A DNA stretch of 27,506 bases from Heterostelium multicystogenum (GCA_003667245.1 RCNN01000351.1:1-27506); one strand, 5' to 3'; numbered from the stretch's first letter, positions 10,402 through 20,312 are shown. Numbers and translations: made by a program. The notes: a model not told the origin generated them from the sequence alone.

Positions 10402-10655
10402 ATGAAATCTGATAGCGCACCACCGGACGCCTGAAAAGCCAACTCTTTGGCGTGTACTTTTTCCTGTTGCTGATGCTCGCCTTATTCCCGCCGTTCTATT
10501 TGAGCGTGAGCGGCAGTACCGCGTTGGTACTGGGCATACCGTTGCCGATCTTCTACTGGATCGCCATTGCCGTCCTCGCAGGCCTGGGCCTGTGGGCGTT
10601 GTACGTCGCCGAATTGAAGGCCGGCGAAATACCCGAAGAGGGGGATGCGCAATGA
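10402..10655 (+). CDS. DUF3311 small membrane protein, partner of the symporter
   Basis: The protein has about 84 residues with two hydrophobic helices: VYFFLLLMLALFPPFYL (near 10452) and GIPLPIFYWIAIAVLAGLGL (near 10531). DUF3311 proteins are found directly in front of sodium:solute symporter genes and are thought to be accessory membrane subunits. The start ATG at 10402 follows AAGGAG. A single break near 10415 separates the first few residues from the rest, since the starting frame stops at 10433. Its stop overlaps the symporter start as ATGA, which indicates translational coupling. Confidence 0.8.
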
Positions 10656-12192
10656 TCAGCACCGCCAGCGATGCCAACCTCTTTATCACCTTCGGCGTCA
10701 TCGGCCTGTTCCTGGCCGGGATGATCGCCGTGCTGTACGCCACCAACCGCGAGAGCACGAGTTTTTTCCGATTACGCCGTAGGCGGGCGCTCCTATGGGC
10801 CGTGGTACATCGCCATGTGTTACACCAACTCGTGGTGGCCGGGCTCGACCTTTACCCGGCGTTTTTCGCCCTGACCATCGGCGGCGCCCTGGGCTTCTAC
10901 GGCATGGTCTACGCCACCCTTGGCGTGACGGCAATGTACCTGATGGCCCGCCGCGCGTGGACCTGGGGCCAGCGTTTCAAACCTGCGCACCCAGCCGGAC
11001 TTGCTCGGGCATGCGCTTCAACAGCCCGGTGGTCAAGCGCGTGGCCTCGATCATCGGCATCATCTCGGTATTCCCGTGGGTGGTGATGGGCATCCAGGCG
11101 TTGGCGATGTGTGTTCCAGTTCGCCAGCTTCGGCCGCTGGGGCGTCACCACCTGCCTGGTCGCCGGCGTGGTGGTGGTGCTGGTGCGCCAGTACTGGACC
11201 GTGAGCATGGGCATGCGCGGGCTGATCATGACCGACATGTTCCAGGGCCTGATCGCCTATGTCGTGTGTGCGGCGCTGTGTGTGTTCCTGCTGTTCGGCG
11301 ACCAGGCGTCGTTCTCACAACCTGTCGCACCTGCCGGCGAAAAATGTTGCTGATTCCCGGCGCCAGCGGCACCGGTTACGGCCCGCTGTACATGTTCAGC
11401 CTGATCTTCACCGGCGTGATCGGCTCGATGTGCTGGCCCATGAGCTTCCAGCGCATCTACACCGCCAGCGGCGTCAAGGCGGTGAAGAAAGGCACGCTGT
11501 ACACGATCCTGTTGGTGGGTGGTTTCTACGGGATTCTGATGCTGTTTGCCGCGGCCATCAGCCAGGACCCGAACGTCATCGCGCACCCGCAACAAGGCTG
11601 GTTCCTCTCGCTGTTCGACATCGGCGGGCCGTGGATGCTGGCGCTGGCTATCGTCATCGTACTGGCGGCGAGCATCGGCCACGTCGACGGCTGCGTGCAG
11701 GTCTGCGGCACCCAGTTCGCCAACGACCTGGCCACCTGGAACACACCGCGTACCGACCTGCAACTGACGCTGCTGGCCAAGTCCGGGATGGTGGTGTTTA
11801 TCGTCGCCGCCTCGGTGCTGGCGTACCTGACCTTTGATTACGCGCGGTTGCAGTTGCTGGCGCAGATTTCCTACCAGGGGATTATCCAGTTGGCGGTGCC
11901 GCTGTTCTTTCGGCATTTTCAGCCGCCGCGGCAACAAGGAAGGCGCGATTGCCGGGATGCTGGCGGGATCGTGGTGGCGATTGTGCTGACGACGATGTAT
12001 CCGGACGACATTCCCGGGCTGGGGTCGTTGACCAGCGGGATTGTGGGGCTGGTGGTCAATGCGGGGATTTTTGTGGCGTGTGCATTGGCGATCAAACCGA
12101 GTGCGCAGGAGAGTGCTCGGGTGGAGCAGTTGTTTGAAATGGCGGCGCCAGGGCGCAAAGTGCCAATGGGGGCAAGGCCGGTCCTGAACTGA
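10652..12192 (+). CDS. Sodium:solute symporter (SSS family), frame-broken
   Basis: This is a multi-helix inner-membrane secondary transporter of the SSS family, about 513 residues, which couples Na+ entry to uptake. Characteristic pieces: YAVGGRSYGPW (near 10770, shifted frame), SWWPGSTF (near 10832), GFYGMVYATLGVTAMYLMAR (near 10896), WTVSMGMRGLIMTDMFQGLI (near 11196), MFSLIFTGVIGSMCWPMSFQR (near 11392), and the late helices LALAIVIVLAASIGHVDGC and ISYQGIIQLAVPLFF. Breaks lie near 10765, 10985, 11108, 11325 and 11930. The DUF3311 partner in front places it with PanF-like members of the family, whose substrates vary widely, so the substrate is unknown. It is the last gene of the plus-strand cassette and converges on the sigma-54 regulator gene across a REP pair. 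Confidence 0.88.
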
Positions 12193-12220
12193 ACCCACTT
12201 CTCAAACCCAATGTAGTTCC

Positions 12221-12314
12221 AATGTGGGAGCGGGCTTGCTCGCGAATGCAGACTGTCAGTTAAAGCATCAGCGACTGATACAGCGCATTCGCGAGCAAGC
12301 CCGCTCCCACATTT
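12221..12314. repeat. Paired inverted REP elements (BIME-like)
   Basis: AATGTGGGAGCGGGCTTGCT (from 12221) and its reverse complement (ending 12313) form two long arms around a roughly 45-bp centre that can pair further (TGTCAGT against ACTGATACA). This is the common Pseudomonas REP pair, placed between two convergent genes. It can form a stable hairpin that may end transcription from both sides. Confidence 0.9.
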
Positions 12315-12326
12315 TTGATTGTGTTT

Positions 12327-14152
12327 CTACACAGCATTCCCGTTTTGTCGCAGGCGTTTGTAGAGGGTATTGCGGCTGACGCCAAGCTCTCTGGCCAGGT
12401 GAGAGATATTCCCGCCCACCGCCTTCAGTCGCTCATTCAGGTCCAGACTGTCATCCACTGCATCACACACCGGCACCACCCCATTCAAATCCACAAAAAA
12501 ATCATCCGGCAAATGTTCCGCCCGAATCGGCTGCTCTTCCGCCATGGCCAGTGCCACCTGCAACACGCTGCTCACCTGGCGTAGATTCCCCGGCCACGGA
12601 TGCTGTTCAAACAAGGCCAGCACCTCGTTAGTCAACCCGGCCACTGCGTCGGCTCGCGATGCTGTTGCCACAGCTGCTTGAACAACGCCTGTTTATCCGT
12701 GCGCTCCCGTAGCGGCGGGAGCTCCAGGGTCAGGCCGCCGATGCGGTAATACAGGTCTTCGCGAAAAACGCCCGAGCTGTACCTGTTCGCGCAGCGAGCG
12801 GTTGGTGGCGGAGATGATCCGCAAATCCACCGGGTACAACTCGCTGCTGCCTACAGGCTGCACACAGCGTTCCTGCAATACCCGCAACAGCCGGGCCTGG
12901 GTCGGCAGGGGCATGTCGCCGATCTCGTCGAGGAACAGCGTGCCTTTGTCTGCCTTGCGGATCAGCCCGATGCTGCCTTTCTGGTTGGCGCCGGTGAATG
13001 CGCCTTTTTCATAGCCGAACAGTTCCGACTCCACCAGTTCGGCGGGGATCGCTGCGCAGTTGACCGCGATAAACGCTTGTTGGCTGCGAGAGCTGGCCTG
13101 GTGCAGGGCTTTGACGAACACTTCCTTGCCGACACCTGTTTTCACCGTGGATCAGCAACGGAATATCCTTTTCCAGCAGGCGCTCGGCCTGACGCACGGC
13201 CTTTTCCACGCGGGCATCGCCGAAGTGCAGGGTCTTGAGACTGATGGCCGTGGGGCCAGGTTCGCGGGGCTTTTTCGTTTCCACAAACACGCGAGCCTGC
13301 ACTGGCGCCTGTTTCGGCCGTTTCAGCAGGCACTGGAAACGGTTGCGTCCGGCGGCTTGCAGCGAGAAGGGCAGGCCTTCGGGCTGGTTGAGCAGTTCCA
13401 GCAGCGAGACCTTGAACAGGCTGTCGATCAACACCCGCGACAGGCTGATGCCCAGCAGGTTGTCGGCCCGGCGATTGGCCGACAGTACCTGGCCGCTTTC
13501 ATCAAAAATCAGCAGCCCGGCCCATTGGCTGTCGAGATTGTTCAACCCGGTATTGAACGTCAGCTGGAAATGCTCACCGCGAAACAGGTTGAGGATCAGC
13601 CGTTCTCGACGGTCTGGCTCATCATCTTGACCATGCCGAGGGTGTGGGAGGGCGGCAGGTAGCTGTCGCTGGACACATCCAGCACCGCGATGATTTCCCG
13701 CTGCGCATCGAAGATCGGCGCTGCCGAGCCGGTCATGAAACGGTTGGCCTTGAGGAAGTGTTCGTCATGTTCGATATGCACTGCCTGGGCACAGGCCAGG
13801 GCGGTGCCGATGGCGTTGGTGCCGCTGGAGCGCTCCATCCAGCTGGCGCCGGCGCTGAAACCACGGGCCAGCTTGGGTCGATAAAGCGTTGGGTGCCCCA
13901 CGAAGTCAGCACCTGGCCCTGGTTGTCGGCAAGCATGATCAGGCAGTTGGAATTGCTGAGGATGTTTTCGTAGTAGGGCAGCACTTCCTGGTGGGTGGTC
14001 TGCACAAGGGAATGCTGGCTTTCCAGCAACTGGCTGACGCCGTCTGCGGGCAGTTGGTCGAAGCTCGGTGTGCTCTGGTGATCCAGGCCATAGGCCCGGC
14101 AGCGGCGCCAGGAGTCCTGGATGATGGCATCGTGCGCCAGCGGTGTGCTCAT
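12327..14152 (-). CDS. Sigma-54-dependent AcoR-type activator (GAF-PAS-AAA+-Fis), frame-broken
   Basis: This is an enhancer-binding protein that activates sigma-54 promoters by ATP hydrolysis. Domains in order: an N-terminal SWRRCRAYGLDHQ segment typical of AcoR relatives; a GAF region with SSGTNAIGTALACAQAVHIE and NRFMTGSAAPIFD; a PAS region with AGLLIFDESGQVLSANRRAD; the AAA+ core with GAFTGA for sigma-54 contact (near 13000), FLDEIGDMPLPTQARLLRVL and HPWPGNLRQ; and a C-terminal Fis helix-turn-helix, GNISHLARELGVSRNTLYKR. The Walker A (GETGVGKE-like) is split by an extra A in an A run near 13141. Other breaks lie near 12655, 12770, 13600 and 13880. About 608 residues is normal for the family. 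AAGGG precedes ATG 14152. It is divergent from the ABC operon, whose upstream region holds the repeat array and sigma-54 promoter, so it is its probable activator. It could also act on the symporter cassette, but no site is visible there. Confidence 0.9.
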
Positions 14153-14175
14153 GGCGGTGACCCTTGCTTTATTGT

Positions 14176-14276
14176 TGTTCTGGGGTGCGGAAGGCCCGTT
14201 CAGTGTTGTTCAGAACTGTTCATTGTCAACCCGCGATTGTTCAGTTGTTCAGCCTGACCTGTTCATTTCTGTTCAG
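14176..14276 (+). promoter_or_regulatory. Array of TGTTCAG-like heptamers, candidate enhancer for the sigma-54 activator
   Basis: Eight same-strand copies or near copies of TGTTCAG lie at 14176 (TGTTCTG), 14197 (CGTTCAG), 14207, 14217 (TGTTCAT), 14238, 14246, 14260 (TGTTCAT) and 14270. Several are spaced by 10 or 21 bases, close to whole helical turns. They lie about 55-155 bp upstream of the -24 element, the usual distance for an enhancer. A small palindrome, GTTC-A-GAAC (14208-14216), is embedded. Binding by the divergent regulator is an inference. Confidence 0.6.
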
Positions 14277-14327
14277 AGGCGAATCGCTGTTTTGCCTAAC
14301 TCGTTGACCGGCCTGAGGTTTGGGTTG

Positions 14328-14344
14328 TTGGCACGGAACTCGCT
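14328..14344 (+). promoter_or_regulatory. Sigma-54 (-24/-12) promoter of the ABC operon
   Basis: TTGGCACGGAACTCGCT matches the sigma-54 consensus TTGGCACG-N4-TTGCT except for TC instead of TT in the -12 box. The GG (14330-14331) and GC (14342-14343) are exactly 10 bases apart as required. It lies 45 bp upstream of the first gene's ATG, downstream of the heptamer array and opposite a sigma-54 activator gene. Confidence 0.8.
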
Positions 14345-14388
14345 CTGTGCTCCTGCCAGAACCATTCCAATAATAAAAAGGTCGTGTC

Positions 14389-15483
14389 ATGTCATTGACC
14401 CTGGAGCACGTCACTCGCGTTGTCGAAGGCCAAACCTGGATCGACGACGCCAACCTGCGTTTCGAAGCCGGTTCCTTCAATGTATTGCTGGGCCGCACGC
14501 TCTCCGGCAAGACCAGCCTGATGCGCCTGATGGCCGGCCTGGACAAGCCTGACAGCGGGCGCATCCTGATGAATGGCGTGGACGTCACCCAGAAGCCGGT
14601 GCGCCTGCGCAATGTGTCGATGGTCTATCAGCAGTTCATCAACTACCCGACCATGACCGTGTTCGAGAACATCGCCTCGCCGCTGCGCCAGGCCGGAGTC
14701 TCTGCCGAGCAGATCCAGAGCAAAGTCCTCGAAACCGCGAAAATGCTGCGTATCGAGAAATTCCTCCAGCGTCACCCCCTAGAACTCTCCGGCGGCCAGC
14801 AGCAACGCACCGCCATGGCCGGGCGCTGGTCAAGGATGCCGAGCTGATTCTGTTCGATGAACCCCTGGTGAACCTGGACTACAAACTGCGCGAAGAACTG
14901 CGCCAGGAAATGCGCGAGCTGTTCAAGGCACGCCATACCATCGCGATCTACGCACCACCGAACCCAACGAAGCCCTGGCCCTGGGCGGCACCACCACGAT
15001 TCTGCATGAGGGCCGGGTGATCCAGAGCGGCAAGGCGGCCGAGGTCTATCACCAGCCGCAAACCGTGCTGGCGGCCGAGCTGTTTTCCGAGCCGCCGATC
15101 AACCTGATGCCCGGGCGCATCAGTGGCAATGAAGTGAGCTTCGCCAACTTCGTGCACTTCCCGCTGAACGTCGACCTGCGGCCCATCGGTGAGGGCGAGT
15201 TTCGCTTTGGCGTGCGTCCCAGCCATATCAGCCTGGTGCCGAGCAACGACGATGACCTGGAATTGGCCGTGACCGTGGAGGTCGCCGAGATCAGTGGCTC
15301 GGAAACCTTCCTGCATGTGCGCAGCGAACACTTCCTGCTGGTGCTGCATTTGCCCGGGGTGCATGAGTACGACGTCGACGCGCCGATCCGCATCTATATC
15401 CCCACCCCACAAACTGTTTGTGTTCGATGGCCAGGGACGGCTGGTCCAGGCCCCCGGCCGACGTGTCGCGAGGGTTTGCCTGA
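14389..15483 (+). CDS. glpS: ABC importer ATPase 1, GlpS type, frame-broken
   Basis: This is one of two cytoplasmic ATPases of a carbohydrate/polyol importer (CUT1-like, COG3839 relatives); the gene order matches the rhizobial glycerol transporter glpSTPQUV. The Walker A is unusual, LLGRTLSGKTSLMRLMAG (about 14485), where GPSGSGKS is normal. The Q-loop region is VYQQFINYPTMTVFENIASP, the signature is the canonical LELSGGQQQR (about 14785) and the Walker B is ELILFDEPLVNLD (about 14840). The switch segment reads TTEPNEAL where THDQ.EA is usual, so the H-loop His is missing. A C-terminal OB-like regulatory domain follows (FRFGVRPSHISLVPS). Breaks lie near 14820, 14952, 15405 and 15470. The start at ATG 14389 follows AAAAAGG. 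It ends at the TGA overlapping the next ATG (TGATG at 15481-15485). The glycerol substrate is inferred from family and synteny. Confidence 0.82.
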
Positions 15484-16579
15484 TGGCCGAGATCCATTTG
15501 CAGAACCTGGCCCACAGCTACAGCTCAAAGCCAAACGGCCCCGAGGACTACGCGATTCGCGAGATGAACCACGTCTGGGAGCAGGGCGGCGCCTACGCGT
15601 TGCTGGGGCCGTCGGGCTGCGGCAAGTCGACCTTGCTCAACATCATCTCCGGCCTGCTCAGCCCATCCGAAGGCCAGGTGCTGTTCGACGCCAAGGTGGT
15701 CAACGAACTGACCCCGGAAAAACGCAACATCGCCCAGGTGTTCCAGTTTCCGGTGGTGTACGACACCATGACCGTGTTCGATAACCTGGCTTTTCCCCTG
15801 CGAACCAGGGCATGGCCGAGGCGAAAATTCACAGCAAGGTGCAGGAAATTGCCGAGGTGCTCGACCTGCAAAACCTGCTGGACAAAAAGGCCCGCAACCT
15901 CACTGCCGATGAAAAACAGAAAGTCTCCATGGGCCGCGGGCTGGTGCGGGATGACGTGTCGGCGATCCTGTCGACGAACCGCTGACGGTGATCGACCCGC
16001 ACCTGAAGTGGAAGCTGCGGCGCAAGCTCAAGCAGATCCACGAGCAGTTCAACATCACCATGGTCTACGTGACCCACGACCAACTGGAAGCCTCGACCTT
16101 CGCCGACAAGATCGCGGTGATGTATGGCGGGCAGATCGTGCAGTTCGGTACGCCCCGGGAGAGTGTTCGAGCGGCCCAGTCACACCTTTGTCGGCTATTT
16201 CATCGGCAGCCCTGGGATGAATCTGATTGAGGTGCAGGCAGAGGCGGGCGGTGTGCGCTTTGCCGGGACACATCTGGCGTTGCCCGAGGCGTTTGCAGCA
16301 GCGCATTGGCGAAATGCCTTACAAGAAGCTGCAGGTCGGCATCCGCCCGGAATTTATCCATGTGTGGGATGAGCACAATCCCGACGCGCTACAGGCGCAA
16401 GTCACCCATGTGGAAGACCTCGGCACCTACAAGATCATGACCCTCAACCTCGATGGCGCACCGTTGAAAGTGCGCCTGGCGAAGACAAACCGGTGCCCGA
16501 GGGCCAGGCGTCCATCAGCTTTCCGGGGCAGTGGCTGATGGTGTATGCCGATGACTACTTGCTGGAGGTGCAGCCATGA
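15483..16579 (+). CDS. glpT: ABC importer ATPase 2, GlpT type, frame-broken
   Basis: This is the partner ATPase. The Walker A is canonical, LLGPSGCGKSTLLNIISG (about 15602). The Q-loop is AQVFQFPVVYDTMTVFDNLA, the Walker B is ILFDEPLTVIDPHLKW (split near 15970) and the switch is canonical, MVYVTHDQLEAS (about 16060). The signature motif is degenerate: LTADEKQKVSMGRGLVRDD (about 15898), where LSGGQ is normal. The C-terminal regulatory domain includes KKLQVGIRPEFIHVWDEHNP. About 365 residues. Breaks lie near 15805, 15970, 16163, 16300 and 16480. The start ATG 15483 overlaps the previous stop, and the TGA at 16577 overlaps the next ATG. The symbol follows the rhizobial glycerol ABC system and must not be confused with the glycerol-3-phosphate antiporter GlpT. 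Confidence 0.82.
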
Positions 16580-17446
16580 ACAAGGTGCAGAACAACAAGG
16601 CCTGGTGGCTGGTATTGCCGGTGTTCCTGCTGGTGGCCTTCAGCGCGGTGATCCCGATGATGACCGTGGTCAACTACTCGGTGCAGGACATCTTCGACCA
16701 ATCCAGCCGCTACTTCGTCGGCGCCGACTGGTACAAACAGGTGCTGCTGGACCCGCGCCTGCATGACTCGCTGCTGCGTCAGTTCATCTACTCGGCGTGT
16801 GTGCTGTTGATCGAGATTCCGCTGGGCATCGCGATTGCCCTGACGATGCCCCACCAAGGGCCGAATGGTCGTCGCTGGTGTTGATCGTGATGGCGATTCC
16901 GCTGCTGATTCCGTGGAACGTGGTCGGCACCATCTGGCAGATCTTTGGCCGTGCCGACATTGGCCTGATGGGTTCCACGCTCAATGCGATGGGCATCAGC
17001 TACAACTACGCCGCCAACACCATGGACGCCTGGGTCACGGTGCTGGTGATGGACGTGTGGCACTGGACGTCCCTGGTGGCGCTGCTGTGTTTCTCGGGGC
17101 TGCGGGCGATCCCGGATGTGTACTACCAGGCGGCGCGGATTGATCGGGCGTCCAGCTGGGCGGTGTTCCGACATATCCAGCTGCCAAAACTGAAGAGCGT
17201 ACTGTTGATCGCGGTGATGCTGCGCTTCATGGACAGTTTCATGATCTACACCGAACCGTTTGTGCTGACCGGGCGGCGGGCCAGGGGAACGCCACCACCT
17301 TCCTCAGCCAGACGCTTACCCAGATGGCCGTAGGCCAATTCGACCTGGGCCCGGCGGCGGCGTTTTTCGCTGGTGTACTTCCTGATCATCTGTTGGTGTC
17401 CTGGCTGTTCTACACCGCCATGACCCACTCCGACGCCAACCGCTGA
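16576..17446 (+). CDS. glpP: ABC importer permease 1, GlpP type, frame-broken
   Basis: This is an inner-membrane permease of the MalF/CUT1 type, about 290 residues with about six helices. The first helix is AWWLVLPVFLLVAFSAVIP (about 16600), followed by YSACVLLIEIPLGIAIALTM and LIVMAIPLLIPWNVVGTIWQ. The ATPase-docking EAA-like loop is YYQAARIDRASSWAVFRHIQ (about 17122), ending in LP. A late segment, YTEPFVLTGG, is broken near 17275 by an extra G in a G run. Other breaks lie near 16855, 17365 and 17390. It is translationally coupled to the ATPase in front. The substrate, likely glycerol or a similar small polyol, is inferred from operon order. Confidence 0.83.
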
Positions 17447-17456
17447 GGCCGCCAAC

Positions 17457-18258
17457 ATGAGCAAGCGCAAGGTAATCCCGCTGCTGGTCTACATCCTGTT
17501 CCTGCTGGTGCCGATCTACTGGCTGCTGAACATGTCCTTCAAGAGCAACACCGAAATCCTCGGCGGCCTGACCCTGTTTCCGCAGGACTTCACCTTCGCC
17601 AACTACAAGGTGATCTTCACCGACCCGAGCTGGTACACCGGCTACCTCAACTCGCTGTACTACGTCAGCCTCAACACCGTGATTTCCCTGAGCGTGGCGC
17701 TGCCGGCGGCCTACGCGTTCTCGCGCTACCGCTTCCTCGGCGACAAGCACTTGTTCTTCTGGTTGCTGACCAACCGCATGGCGCCGCCGGCAGTGTTTTT
17801 GCTGCCGTTCTTCCAGCTGTATTCGTCCATTGGCTTGTTCGATACGCATATCGCGGTGGCCTTGGCCATTGCCTGTTCAACGTGCCGCTGGCGGTGTGGA
17901 TTCTCGAAGGTTTCATGTCGGGCGTGCCCAAGGAAATCGACGAAACGGCCTACATCGACGGGTACAGAGCTTCCCCAAGTTTTTTCGTGAAGATCTTCAT
18001 CCCGCTGATTGGCTCGGGGATCGGCGTCACGGCGTTTTCTGCTTCATGTTTTCCTGGGTCGAGCTCCTGCTGGCACGCACGCTGACGTCGGTGAACGCCA
18101 AAACCCATCGCCGCAGTGATGACCCGTACGGTTTCGGCCTCCGGCATCGACTGGGCGTGCTGGCGGCGGCGGGGGTGTTGACCATTTTGCCGGGCATGCT
18201 GGTGATCTGGTTCGTTCGCAACCATGTGGCCAAGGGCTTTGCCCTGGGCCGGGTCTGA
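17457..18258 (+). CDS. glpQ: ABC importer permease 2, GlpQ type, frame-broken
   Basis: This is the second inner-membrane permease, MalG-like, about 267 residues. The N-terminal helix is VIPLLVYILFLLVPIYWLLN followed by MSFKSNTEIL, typical of MalG-type permeases. Next come LNTVISLSVALPAAYAFSRY, FWLLTNRMAPPAVFLLPFFQ, and the EAA-like loop SGVPKEIDETAYIDG (about 17917). The last helix is LAAAGVLTILPGMLVIWFVR. Breaks lie near 17868, 17965, 18040 and 18108; the first fits loss of one C in a C run. It starts 11 bp after the previous gene. The symbol refers to the glycerol ABC permease, not glycerophosphodiesterase. Confidence 0.83.
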
Positions 18259-18265
18259 GGAGTCG

Positions 18266-18542
18266 ATGATGGAATGGATGGCCTGGACCACCCCGACTGC
18301 ACTGTTCTTTGCCGCGATCGGCCTGCTGCTGGTGGGCATGACGACCTGGGAATTGCGCTCGCCGAGTATCCCCCGGCGCGGCTTTTTACCGATCAGCACC
18401 ACCCGTGGTGATCGCTTGTTTATCGGTCTTCTCGGCAGCGCCTACCTGCATTTGTTGGTGATCGGCGTAAACCGGCTGGAGCATCTGGGTGGCGTCCGCG
18501 CTGTCTCTGGTGTGGCTGTTGTCTGTGATGCGTTGGGGCTAG
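18266..18542 (+). CDS. glpU: DUF2160 small membrane protein, GlpU type
   Basis: This is a small integral membrane protein of about 92 residues that always travels with this type of ABC transporter. Helices: TPTALFFAAIGLLLVGMTTW (about 18291), GDRLFIGLLGSAYLHLLVIG (about 18409), and a third near 18490 read in the next frame. Between helices 1 and 2 lies the conserved-looking RSPSIPRRGFLPISTTRGDR. Breaks lie near 18475 and 18535; the stop is taken as TAG at 18540-18542. GAGG at 18257-18260 precedes ATG 18266. Its role in transport is not established. Confidence 0.78.
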
Positions 18543-18577
18543 CTGCCCCTTTTGAACCCCAAAACCAGGAGGTCTCT

Positions 18578-19140
18578 ATGTTCGATAAAAACAATAAGCT
18601 GCGACATAGCATTTCATTGGCGGCCGTGCTGGCGCTCAGCGGGCTCAGTGCTGCGGCCTGGGCGGATGCTTATGAAGACGCTGCGAAAAAATGGATCGGC
18701 AGTGAGTTCAAACCGTCGACCCTCACCGAAGCCCAGCAGCTTGAAGAGCTGAAGTGGTTTATCAAGGCCGCGGAGCCGTTTCGCGGGATGAAGATCAACG
18801 TGGTGTCGGAAACCCTCACCACCCACGAGTATGAATCCAAGGTGCTGGCCAAGGCTTCAGCGAAATCACCGGGATCAAGCTGACTCACGACTTGCTGCAG
18901 GAAGGCGACGTGGTGGAAAAAGCTGCAAACCCAGATGCAGTCCGACAAGAATATCTATGACGGCTGGGTCAACGATTCCGACTTGATCGGTACGCACTTT
19001 CGCTATGGCAAGACAGAATCCATCACCGACCTGATGGCCAACGAAGGCAAGAACTTCACTTCACCCACCCTGGACATCAAGGACTTCATTCGGCATTTCG
19101 TTCACCACTGCGCCCGACGGCAAGATTACCAATTGCCCGA

Positions 19141-19171
<31 letters not shown>

Positions 19172-20312
19172 GCCGACTGGTTCGAACGGGCAGACCTGAA
19201 AGCCAAGTTCAAGGAGAAGTACGGCTATGAACTCGGGTGCCGGTGAACTGGTCGGCCTACGAAGACATCGCCAAATTTCTTCAGCGAAGACGTCAAGAAA
19301 TCGACGGCAAGCGCGTCTACGGGCACATGGACTACGGCAAGAAAGACCCGTCCTGGCTGGCGCTTTCACCGATGCCTGGTTCTCCATGGCCGGTGGCGGC
19401 GACAAGGGCCTGCCCAACGGTTTGCCGTGACGAATGGGGCATTCGCGTGGAGGACTGGCCCCCGTGGGCTCCAGCGTCACCCGTGGTGGCGACACCAACG
19501 GCCCGGCGGCGGTGTATGCCACGCAGAAATACGTGGACTGGATGAAAGCCTATGCACCACCGGAAGCGGCGGGCATGACCTTTTCCGAATCCGGCCCGGT
19601 GCCGTCCAGGGCAACATCGCCCAGCAGATCTTCTGGTACACCGCGTTTACCGCCGACATGACCAAGCCGGCCTGCCGGTGGTCAACGCCGACGGCACGCC
19701 GAAATGGCGCATGGCGCCATCGCCCGTCGGGCCTTACTGGGAAAAGGGCATGAAGAAGGGCTATCAGGACGTAGGTTCCTGGACCTTCCTCAAGTCGACG
19801 CCCGAGAAGCAGAAACTGGCGGCCTGGCTGTACGCGCAGTTCGTGACCTCGAAAACCGTGTCGCTGAAGAAAACCATCGTTGGCCTGACGCCGATTCGTG
19901 AGTCTGACATCAACTCCCAGGCCATGACCGACCTGGCGCCGAAACTCGGTGGGTTGGTGGAGTTCTACCGCAGCCCGGCCCGGGTGGAGTGGACCCGACC
20001 GGCACCAACGTGCCGGACTATCCACGGTTGGCGCAATTGTGGTGGAGCCATATTTCGGAGGCGGCCAGCGGAGAGAAGACGCCGCAGCAGGCGCTGGACG
20101 GGTTGGCCAAGGATCAGGACGCGATCATGACGCGCCTGGAACGCTCCAAGGTGCAGCCGATTTGCGGGCCGAAAATGAACGAAGAACGGGATGCGCAGTA
20201 CTGGTTCGACCAGCCGGGCGCGCCGAAGCCTAAGTTGGCAAATGAGAAGCCACAGGGTGAGACGGTCAGTTATAACGAGTTGCTGAAGTCGTGGGAGGCG
20301 GCGCGCAAGTAA
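18578..20312 (+). CDS. glpV: ABC importer substrate-binding protein, GlpV type, frame-broken
   Basis: This is a periplasmic binding protein of about 577 residues, long for the group but normal for GlpV. The signal peptide is clear: KNNKLRHSISLAAVLALSGL, then SAAAWADA with cleavage after AWA. Motifs: FKPSTLTEAQQLEELKWFIK (about 18706), LPDQQFANLYWFRADWFE (about 19132), DKGLPNGLP, SVTRGGDTNGPAAVYATQ (about 19473), KGYQDVGSWTFLKST (about 19756) and KVQPICGPKMNEERDAQYWF (about 20149). Breaks lie near 18855, 18920, 19100, 19237, 19278, 19350, 19370, 19425, 19460, 19602, 19670 and 19990; several add one base to a run (for example five A instead of four near 18920). GGAGGT precedes ATG 18578. It is the last gene of the operon and is followed by a REP pair. 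Confidence 0.85.

Noticed and set aside
11257..12198. A 313-codon minus-strand frame rich in His, Gln and Arg
   Set aside because: It is opposite the symporter's membrane helices; its composition is typical of an antisense shadow.
12221..12314. CRISPR array or transposon end
   Set aside because: There is one inverted pair only, with no spacer series and no transposase; it is identical in type to the REP pair at 20.3 kb.
15400..15490. Programmed frameshifting at the junction of the two ATPase genes
   Set aside because: The frames merge here, but similar breaks occur throughout the window and no slippery site with a downstream structure is apparent; an extra T near 15475 explains it.
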